64,000 nt of DNA from Tribonema minus (taxonomy: Eukaryota; Sar; Xanthophyceae; Tribonematales; Tribonemataceae): the NCBI GenBank assembly GCA_017506865.1, contig JAFCMP010000554.1, positions 512,710 through 576,709 of the forward strand, read 5' to 3'. The notes beneath the pieces are model-generated. The model was given only the letters and a program-made list of their open reading frames with translations, was not told where the DNA came from and did not search any database. Positions within the stretch are counted from its first letter, which is position 1; every line of letters begins with the position of its first letter. A program made the position numbers and the translations under genes. Positions 58,401-64,000 of this stretch are shown here, piece after piece.

Positions 58401-59850
58401 TTGGCCAGGTGATGGGCGAATGCCGGTTCCATCACATCCGATTCTGAATCACCAGCTAGTCCTGGCGAGGCACTGCCCACGGGGCGGGTGGCTGCTTTCA
58501 CTGGTGCACCAGGCCCAGCGGCCATCAAGAGGTGTTCATAGCGTAGGCCGTCCAGCCCTCCTGCCTTCCCCGCCCCTGCTGCGGACAAGGTCGACAGTAT
58601 GTCTGTCGCCTCCACCTCGAGGCGCCGTCCGGCTGCGCTGGCAGCATCCTCAGGCCTATCGCTGCGATCATGCGCCTGACCCGATTCGAAGACGGGACTG
58701 CCGCTGCCAGCGGGCCCGGCGGTCGTTGCCACCCCTGCGCCGTGCAAGCAGTGCCGCCGGGCGTCGCGTACCAGGCCGCGCACTTGCTCCATTGGCGTAT
58801 CGACTACCCCGGGCCGGGTGCCAGTTTCAGGGTGCTTTGCTGCCAGCACCTGTGCCGTGACCTCGTCTGCTGGGGCGCATGCTTCACGCGCCTCTAGTCG
58901 TGCGGCAGCCAGGCCTACCCCCCGTCGCTTGCCTGAGAGGGCAGCGCATGCTGTTTGCTGCCTGGAGTCAGCCTCCGTCCAGTCGGCATCGAAGTTCGTT
59001 TGTGCCGACGCCGTAGCTGCGTTGTTTGGTTTGGGGGCCCGCAGCGCCGCTGCTGCTGACAGCGTCTTTCTCAGTAGCTCCGCAAAGTCGCCAGACAGCA
59101 ACGCTGCCAGCCGGGCCGCAGGCGGCATACCGGTTCCCTCCGGTTGCCTACCAAAGGCCATTGCTGCTAGCAGGTGCAGCAGCCTGTAGCCGCGCTGCAC
59201 TAGAGTCTGAGAAACCTGATGAGCAAACGCCCCGGCACCATGGTGGAGGCGCACCCGTGCCGCCTCACGTGCACTGTCTGTGGCGTCCGCCAGTAGTCGT
59301 GTGGCGTGCTCCACTAGCCGTGCCCACTGGGTGCACTGCAGCTGAGTGCGGAAGGGGTTGGCAGTCGTGGTGAACCGTAGCAGCAGTAGATCCGCCTCAT
59401 TGGTCTGGTCAAGTGCGTGGACGACCGAGGGCGTCGAGAGGTCCCAAGCCAGGGATGCTCGTGACTGGGGCTTTGAGGGCCTGCCACTGGTGGTGGTGGT
59501 CGGGGGGGGCGGTGACGCGGCATCGTCCGGCGGGTCCAAGTCCATGTCCGCCCATCCCACGGCCGTCCCGTGGGGGGGGCTGCTGTCCTGCAGCCTTAGG
59601 CTGTTAGACTGAGTGCGGCTGCCGGCGCTGCCAGGCGGTGCTGCAGCAGCTGCCGTTCGGCGCCGGCGTTGCGCGCCGGTTGCCGTGGCCGCCGGGCGTT
59701 TCTTGCTGGACTTTGAGTTGGCAGCGCCACTAGCCGGCACCGCCGGTGGCTTTGGCTGCTTCTTCGTCCGTACACTCATTGACAGGTTCTGTACCTGCGC
59801 CAGTGTCAACACCAGGTTGCGATTCTACATCAATCTTTGCTTCCTATTTA
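55406..59850 (-). mobile_element. LINE family B, full-length copy
   Basis: Runs from the 3' end shared with the truncated copy (GTATGGACTTG on the plus strand at 55406) to a 5' end near 59850, where Ty3-like sequence resumes. It is inserted into that LTR element. It holds one long open frame and no separate gag-like second frame. The exact 5' border and target duplication were not found. Non-LTR type is shown by the RT, by the 5' truncation of its sister copy and by the absence of LTRs. Confidence 0.85.
55484..59812 (-). CDS. LINE family B protein: reverse transcriptase with C-terminal restriction-like endonuclease
   Basis: Open frame of 1,442 codons. Residues 1-130 are basic and Pro/Ala-rich (nucleic-acid binding?). 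RT about 410-720: GGLDGLRYEHLL, RRPIACSSVWRRLL, SQFGVGYRSGVEHVA, LDCENAFNSVDR (first catalytic Asp), GCQQGDPLGPLYF, FLDDL (catalytic pair at about 675-676), GGLRVRPDKS. A long thumb/linker follows. The C-end has a Cys/His cluster from residue 1219 (CPWRCSDVSPTSTHAISC ... GHN) and an endonuclease-like pattern (GYRADTVI at about 1279-1286, GIVLDTSV at about 1301-1308). No apurinic endonuclease at the N-end. This layout fits R2/CRE-like early LINE clades. LDD replaces the usual ADD of LINEs. A start at residue 12 or 13 (SMSVRTKK) is also possible. The frame looks intact. Confidence 0.9.
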   Translation of the reverse strand: MLTLAQVQNLSMSVRTKKQPKPPAVPASGAANSKSSKKRPAATATGAQRRRRTAAAAAPPGSAGSRTQSNSLRLQDSSPPHGTAVGWADMDLDPPDDAASPPPPTTTTSGRPSKPQSRASLAWDLSTPSVVHALDQTNEADLLLLRFTTTANPFRTQLQCTQWARLVEHATRLLADATDSAREAARVRLHHGAGAFAHQVSQTLVQRGYRLLHLLAAMAFGRQPEGTGMPPAARLAALLSGDFAELLRKTLSAAAALRAPKPNNAATASAQTNFDADWTEADSRQQTACAALSGKRRGVGLAAARLEAREACAPADEVTAQVLAAKHPETGTRPGVVDTPMEQVRGLVRDARRHCLHGAGVATTAGPAGSGSPVFESGQAHDRSDRPEDAASAAGRRLEVEATDILSTLSAAGAGKAGGLDGLRYEHLLMAAGPGAPVKAATRPVGSASPGLAGDSESDVMEPAFAHHLAKVFTTLLVEPELLPEQSQRLLRAAALSGIGQKRRPIACSSVWRRLLGSTAARGVKGKISGLLASMSQFGVGYRSGVEHVAARARVWHELYGTTIQLDCENAFNSVDRAAIVRGLMLFCPELLPHFESVYCGDTAPEMRVEVNGEARIICSHLGCQQGDPLGPLYFAVAAAFLLFYPDGVSATPGSMPAYGHSTAEPPAPHCAFLDDLNVLQAAYFDDAAAAGVAEVIRRLAAGGLRVRPDKSLAIAMRGTVFDEAARARLRALDIPFVDATMPESSQGFTSVGVPVGHPAYVHAAMSKHLVDAGTWRLSWQLAGMARHHLQAAQFILRRSLTKRMGFLARVVDTALSETWLHAFDGFCAWTLERMLHLHGCATAAVMKSHLLAACTAGDNEVASSGSVLVLPRLGPPELTDIAVPLRASRLPERRGGLGMPLLGLLAPAAYTAQACTTLRPAIIHATVAAGALRLGTDEHGAVTWFAQHSCAIREDQGLPPIIEAVRRSTRALTADGGEKSRTAVAEQLPASLLRWAADTTAAASTLPTAVQAIYAATAVTETGTTEPAPHTHGIVPGAEAAAAAATVPGPQAAAAAASSTPAKTQTSAEESSCSGGQEDDDDDWEAYADEICRKVVPRRRRGHFTHGLQAGLSNVLRRQYEDCLVEDLEAASAGAVGKPTQATLIGDLRDTSRRRQQASARVLAQLRSQRASGAMAWMSVPPAANDRPGAAPMSSMAAATMIMVAIFIDGWGIQGEVCPWRCSDVSPTSTHAISCPSQHIRGHNATHTAQKRCLQRILRQHHVSIVRNEDASVFKVPGYRADTVIDPGCLHFSSAYRNKGIVLDTSVRAPTASSYLTGKTNASNTDGYAAGVGEDAKVKHHTGTLTSSWAFVPFVQESYGRLGKQTSLFVKELAMHSALCSGGGKADVLRKAGLAKRQIHIELSISLARELAERVMAYTRGARMLGCVAAPVSKLLGHSAD

Positions 59851-60860
59851 GTTCCAGCGTGAGTTTCTGAGACTGCAGTGCAAGAAGTTTTCGCTGGTGG
59901 GGGCTCTGCAGGCGGTCGTACCCCCGGTACCGTGCCTGCTACAGGGATTGTTCTGTCATCAGCAGTGCTCATCCCCTCAACTTCAACTTGGCGCCCCCAA
60001 CCATGCGCACTACTCTGCGCAAACAAATCCTCCGCAGCTGTTCCATTTATGGCCCCTTCCGACTGTGCACGTGCTTCCGCGGGCGTGACACACCCCATCG
60101 CTACCATGCAGCAGGCTGTGGCCAAACGATCATTGCGTTCAACACTCGCTATCCTTGCTTTGACCGCTGCCAATTTACTGTCACGCGCAGGTGATGCGCA
60201 GGTGTATCAGACTGTCTCAACGACTCCGCGGACAGCTTCAGCAAACTGCGTGTAATGCCTACTTCATGTTGGTGTACCTCCTTGTTCCACACCTGCTCAT
60301 CCAACAAGTTTAGATGCCCCACTTTAACACCCGGTTTCAGCTTACCGGTACGCTTCACAATAGTGATGTTTATAGTGCTGGTTTGATTACCTTCTTCCAC
60401 CACCACTCGCTGGCGCCGCACTGCCCAGTGCCCCTTTGGGTCTACTACCCCTTCTAGCACATAGTTGCCCGGCGGCACCCACCCTGTCCACGTCACCAAC
60501 ACTGCAACTCCTGCTGTTGTAGGTTCAGTTACTGGGTATTGTTTGGCAACGCGTACTGTAGCTTGCTTGTGCGCCGATGCGCCTTGCTCAGCAACTAGCA
60601 GAATATCGTCCCACCCTGGCAATTTAGCATTGGCGGTAGCGGCTACGCCTGGGTCTTCTGACATGTGATCTTGCCCAAGCGCTCATCAAGCTCATCCATC
60701 ACTTGGTTGTATGTTTCCAACATTGTCATCTTACCTGGCGTGCGCGCCCCGCCGCTGTGATGGCCTTCAGCGTCTTCACCGCTGGCGTCGCCGTCGCCGT
60801 TGCTTGCGTCTTCACCGCTGTCCGCGTCGGTGCTTCTTGCCGTGGTGCTGGTGCTTGAAG

Positions 60861-63800
60861 TTGAAGTTGTATATTATGTCCTGGACCGCATGGGCTGCGC
60901 GCACGATAAATCGGGCTTGCAATAACTAAATCTACGGAGGAGCCGGCGGTTCGGCGCTGGCCGGCGAGGGCCGCGGCACTTGCAACAGTGCGATGCGGCG
61001 GTAAGCGCTGACGTCGCCATCAGGGGCAATGACTGCGTTCCAGTTGTCGATCACGACACGTGTGAGCGCGCGCTGTAGCGCGAGGGAGGTGCGGCGGCGC
61101 CAGAAGGCAACGCGCTGCGCGAGATTGTAGCTGCCCTGCGAGCTCTGCTCGGCGAGTGCGTGTAGCAGCGCTTGGGTGTCGCGTGACATAGCGCCGAAGT
61201 GGTCAAAGGCTGCGGAAAATAGGGTGTGTGTAGTGGGGTCCAGGGCCCCTGAGACTACGTATGTGTCTATCTTTTCCTGCGAAGCCGATTCAAGCACGCG
61301 CTGCACATCGCGCGCGCCCCCCTGAGCCTGACGGAGGCGGGAGGGGCATGAGCTGTCACGTATGGTGACGTCTATGCAACAAGCTACTTCAAAGCCGCCG
61401 CGCAGTTTAGTGCACCGGCCTGCTGCTACCGCGTCGGCGCTCGGCTGCACTTTAGGGACTGGAAGGCAGACCTGGTTGCTGCCAAAGACGATGTCCATGA
61501 ACTTGTTGAACCCGTGGCGCGCCGCGTAGCGGCGGAAGGGGGCAAGGGTGTCCCGGTCGAGACCGCGGAGGTGGGCCACCTGCTTGAGCAGCTGAAAGAG
61601 CGCGTCTGCGAGCAAGTTGTGTCGCGTGACGTTAAGCCCTTGTGTGCAGCGGCGCAGGTGGGCACCCGAGTCCACTGGTCTATGGCACTTGGGGCACCGC
61701 GCCGCAGCGGGGGCGGGGCGCTCCACGCCCAGGTGGCGCCGCAGCGTCTCGCGGAATTCCGGCGGGGACATGGTCTCCGCTGGGTCAGTGCTCGGCAATT
61801 GCGCCAAGAAACCCATGGCCCCCTTAGAGGCGCCGCTGCGCCACGCCGCGACTGCTTCCAACGCATTTGCTGCTTCAAGCCGACGCAGCTGCGTGGCGGC
61901 GAGCGCTGCGTCTAGCACCCGTGATAGCGCCGCTTGACGCCGCGGCAGCACGGCGGCCGGCGGGGCCTGGGCAGAGCCTGGCTCGCGCGCCACCGCTGGC
62001 GCAGCAGCGCGGCGCGCGCCGGCGCGAGTCCGCATGCCCGGCCCCGCAGCTCCGCCTGCCCGTTGCAGCAGATCGCGCAGCGCCCGCCATGCGCCGTCGT
62101 CCTGGCGCCAGTCCTGGTACCAGACCGTGGGCAGGAGCAGTGCGAGGGCCGCTGCAGCCTCATCGCTGCCGCTGCGCAGCTGCTGCAGGCAGGTAGCTAT
62201 CTGGGTGAAGGTGAAGCCATAGCGGGCATGCTCTAGGACGCGGCTGCGTGCCGCGACTGGAAATGCCGCCAGTGCCGGCCCCATGCACTCGAGGGAACGT
62301 GCAGCAAATGCGGCACATGCACGGGGCGCCGCGCCCAGCACGCCAAAGCCACCACTCCCCAGCCGCAGATGCACGCGTACCTGCTGATGTGCTGGTAGCG
62401 TCACTGGGGCCTCGCCACCCCAGTCGGCGCCGCGTACCCATGCCACTGCCGCCGCCCACAGAGAGGGCGGCGCCGCCGCCGCCGAAACCGCCGGCGGGCC
62501 GCGGCAATCGTCACCCGCCGCCGGCGCGCGCTGGTGGGCCGGCGGCGTAAGACCCGCCGATGGCTCCTGCGCCAGCGCGGCCACGGCCGCTAGCGTGATG
62601 GCGTCGAAGCGCCGTAGCTCCTCGTGCGTGAGGGATGGCGCTGTATTGCGCGAGACATGCCCTGCGCGGGCGGGGACGGCAAGACGCAGAATGGAGAAGG
62701 CAGCCTGCACATCCTCCATCTGCACAAGCTCCGCAACCAGGCGGTCGGTGCCGGGGGCACGAAGGGTCGCCGCCACTTGCGCGCGCACGAAGCCCTCGGT
62801 GCCGACCGGCACCCCCATCAGCGTGATGCCGTCGTCACATACTGGTACGGGGACATTGGCGGCGGCAAAGACGGCGGCGGCGCGCTCGCGGGCGCCGCCT
62901 GAGGCCGGCACCACCGCCGCGCATTTCGTGACGTTGACCTGAATGTTGAGCTCGCTCAGCGCCTGTTGTATGAAGCAGAACGCGCGGCCAACGTGGTCGA
63001 GCACCGGCGCGTCACAGCTGGGCGTCATGATGGTGAGGTCATCGAGGTAGCCCGGAAGCGCCAGTTGCGGGAACTTGGCGCGGGCAGCCACCATGGTGCC
63101 GCGCAGTGCCAGCGCGAACAGCAGCGGCCCCAATGGGTCGCCCTGCTGCACGCCCTGTTGGGAGAGGATGATGGCGGCGTCGGCGTGCCCATCTAGGCCA
63201 AATTGTAGCCAAGGGGCCCGGCCGGGGCCGTAGATGTGCTCGACGTAGCCGTACAGGCCAGGCAGATGCTCGGCCACCGCGGTGAGGACTGCCGAGCGCG
63301 ACAGCGCGTTGAAGGCATTACTGCCGTCAATGGCAAGGAGCACGCCGCCGCACTCATGCGTGAGCTGCGCCATGAGCGCCACTCTCTCTGCGCCCCCCCG
63401 CGCGCCGACCCCAAACTGGCCAATTGGTTCCAGCAGCGCGGAGACGCGGTCCCGGGTGTCCGTGCAGAAGGTGCGGGCGAACAGGCGGCGGATGGTGTCG
63501 CCGCACGCGATGGGGCGCGCCTTCTCGCCCACAGCGCTGAGGCGCGCGGCCGCGTGAAGGCGCCAAAAGGGGGCGGGCAGCGCGGCGGGGGTGGAGTACA
63601 CCGCGGTACCCAGCCACGCCAGCAGCTCAAGGAGCCAGTCAACCGTGCGCCCCGACGTGTGCGCCGTGTGCCGGACGCACTGCTGGAGGTGGGAGTTGCG
63701 CAGCCCAGAGGGACCGGCGGCCGAGCCAGGGTTGGCGGCGAGGATGGCCTCGCGTAGCCCGTCCGCCGTGAATGAAGCGCAGTTGAGTGGTGCCGGCGCC

Positions 63801-64000
63801 GCCAGCGCCGCCGCCGCCACCAAGCTGCGCGCCCGCGATGCCGCGGCATCCAGCTTCGCAGACGCATCGCCAGCTGGGTGTTTAGCCTGCAGTTTATGCA
63901 AGGTAGCAGAGTCGCGGGGGGCAGATGTGTCAGCACCCTCCGCCAGCAGCCGCGCGGCGCGCCCGACGCCGCCCGGCTGCCGCGCCGTCGCCGCCGCGCC
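60861..64000 (-). mobile_element. LINE family A, longest copy, runs off the right edge
   Basis: Same 3' tail as the copies at 32.2 and 48.4 kb. The 5' part lies outside the window. It interrupts the 5' part of the Ty3-like fossil next to a doubled TTGAAG (60855-60866). The high GC of this element contrasts with the host intergenic DNA. Confidence 0.92.
60932..64000 (-). CDS. LINE family A protein: reverse transcriptase with Cys/His knuckle and endonuclease-like C-end (5'-partial)
   Basis: Open from the right edge to a stop at 60932, more than 1,020 codons; the N-end is beyond the window, so no start is assigned. RT blocks: GPSGLRNSHLQQC, RPIACGDTIRRLFAR, IGQFGVGARGGAERVA, LLAIDGSNAFNALSR, GVQQGDPLGPLLFAL and LPGYLDDLTIM (catalytic pair coded near 63040). 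C-end: CPKCHRPVDSGAHLRRC with RHN, then VQPSADAVAAGR and CCIDVTIRDSS as a candidate endonuclease core. Related to family B in layout and RT motifs but clearly a separate family. It would copy the element RNA at a nicked target (target-primed reverse transcription) in the nucleus. No interruption seen. Confidence 0.9.
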   Translation of the reverse strand, partial: GAAATARQPGGVGRAARLLAEGADTSAPRDSATLHKLQAKHPAGDASAKLDAAASRARSLVAAAALAAPAPLNCASFTADGLREAILAANPGSAAGPSGLRNSHLQQCVRHTAHTSGRTVDWLLELLAWLGTAVYSTPAALPAPFWRLHAAARLSAVGEKARPIACGDTIRRLFARTFCTDTRDRVSALLEPIGQFGVGARGGAERVALMAQLTHECGGVLLAIDGSNAFNALSRSAVLTAVAEHLPGLYGYVEHIYGPGRAPWLQFGLDGHADAAIILSQQGVQQGDPLGPLLFALALRGTMVAARAKFPQLALPGYLDDLTIMTPSCDAPVLDHVGRAFCFIQQALSELNIQVNVTKCAAVVPASGGARERAAAVFAAANVPVPVCDDGITLMGVPVGTEGFVRAQVAATLRAPGTDRLVAELVQMEDVQAAFSILRLAVPARAGHVSRNTAPSLTHEELRRFDAITLAAVAALAQEPSAGLTPPAHQRAPAAGDDCRGPPAVSAAAAPPSLWAAAVAWVRGADWGGEAPVTLPAHQQVRVHLRLGSGGFGVLGAAPRACAAFAARSLECMGPALAAFPVAARSRVLEHARYGFTFTQIATCLQQLRSGSDEAAAALALLLPTVWYQDWRQDDGAWRALRDLLQRAGGAAGPGMRTRAGARRAAAPAVAREPGSAQAPPAAVLPRRQAALSRVLDAALAATQLRRLEAANALEAVAAWRSGASKGAMGFLAQLPSTDPAETMSPPEFRETLRRHLGVERPAPAAARCPKCHRPVDSGAHLRRCTQGLNVTRHNLLADALFQLLKQVAHLRGLDRDTLAPFRRYAARHGFNKFMDIVFGSNQVCLPVPKVQPSADAVAAGRCTKLRGGFEVACCIDVTIRDSSCPSRLRQAQGGARDVQRVLESASQEKIDTYVVSGALDPTTHTLFSAAFDHFGAMSRDTQALLHALAEQSSQGSYNLAQRVAFWRRRTSLALQRALTRVVIDNWNAVIAPDGDVSAYRRIALLQVPRPSPASAEPPAPP

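Larger units (their letters stand above)
50822..60860 (-). mobile_element. Ty3/gypsy-like LTR retrotransposon fossil with nested insertions
   Basis: Pol-type element on the minus strand. From 3' to 5': integrase with its zinc-binding and core regions and C-terminal domain (about 51.0-52.9 kb), RNase H and reverse transcriptase (about 53.9-55.4 kb; FLGHIVDARG and LQTDASDYEVGAVL are typical Ty3/gypsy), and a linker/protease-side region (about 59.85-60.66 kb), then sequence up to the family A LINE at 60.86 kb. A family B LINE sits in it at about 55.4-59.85 kb and a 642-bp piece at 53036-53677. It is broken, with a handful of breaks besides the insertions. LTRs were not identified. It predates the LINE insertions. 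Confidence 0.85.

Overview
This window comes from an intron-rich nuclear genome of a single-celled eukaryote, most likely an alga. The host genes are split by many short GT-AG introns, base composition is balanced to slightly GC-rich, CAG/CTG triplets are common, and several retrotransposon families are present. The lineage is not settled. A green alga is my first guess, but one gene (36.9-40.8 kb) starts with a signal peptide ending next to a Phe, which recalls plastid targeting in algae with complex plastids.

Layout. 1-2.0 kb: tail of a decayed Ty1/copia LTR element, running off the left edge. 2.7-21.25 kb, minus strand: one giant gene that I resolve into 15 exons whose phases all agree. 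It encodes a HECT ubiquitin ligase of about 4,469 residues (RCC1 propeller, LamG-like, UBA, FN3, SPRY, HECT). 22.3-27.2 kb: a tandem array of a diverged 2.2-2.4 kb unit that carries exon-like blocks with conserved splice sites. I do not recognise the family; a fragment of it lies inverted at 38.5 kb. 27.2-29.75 kb: no gene seen. 29.75-35.1 kb: a partial duplicate of the end of the 36.9 kb gene, interrupted by a 5'-truncated LINE (family B, 15-bp target duplication) and by a small terminal-inverted-repeat element that itself holds a truncated LINE (family A). 36.9-40.8 kb (minus) and 41.06-46.86 kb (plus): two divergent genes of unknown function, with a CAG repeat between them.

46.97-64 kb is a nest of mobile elements. 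A broken Ty3/gypsy-like LTR element on the minus strand (about 50.8-60.86 kb) has been hit by a full-length family B LINE with an open 1,442-codon frame, by family A LINEs at both sides, and by a 642-bp insert flanked by a 207-bp direct repeat. The two family A copies in the nest are almost identical over 2.4 kb, so this family moved recently. All three family A copies sit at a CTTGAAG-like target.

The LINEs lack an apurinic-type endonuclease at the N-terminus and carry a C-terminal Cys/His knuckle plus a restriction-like endonuclease pattern. No rRNA, convincing tRNA, CRISPR array or bacterial-type operon was seen. Most other open frames are shadows of the GC-rich LINE frames or of the HECT gene exons.
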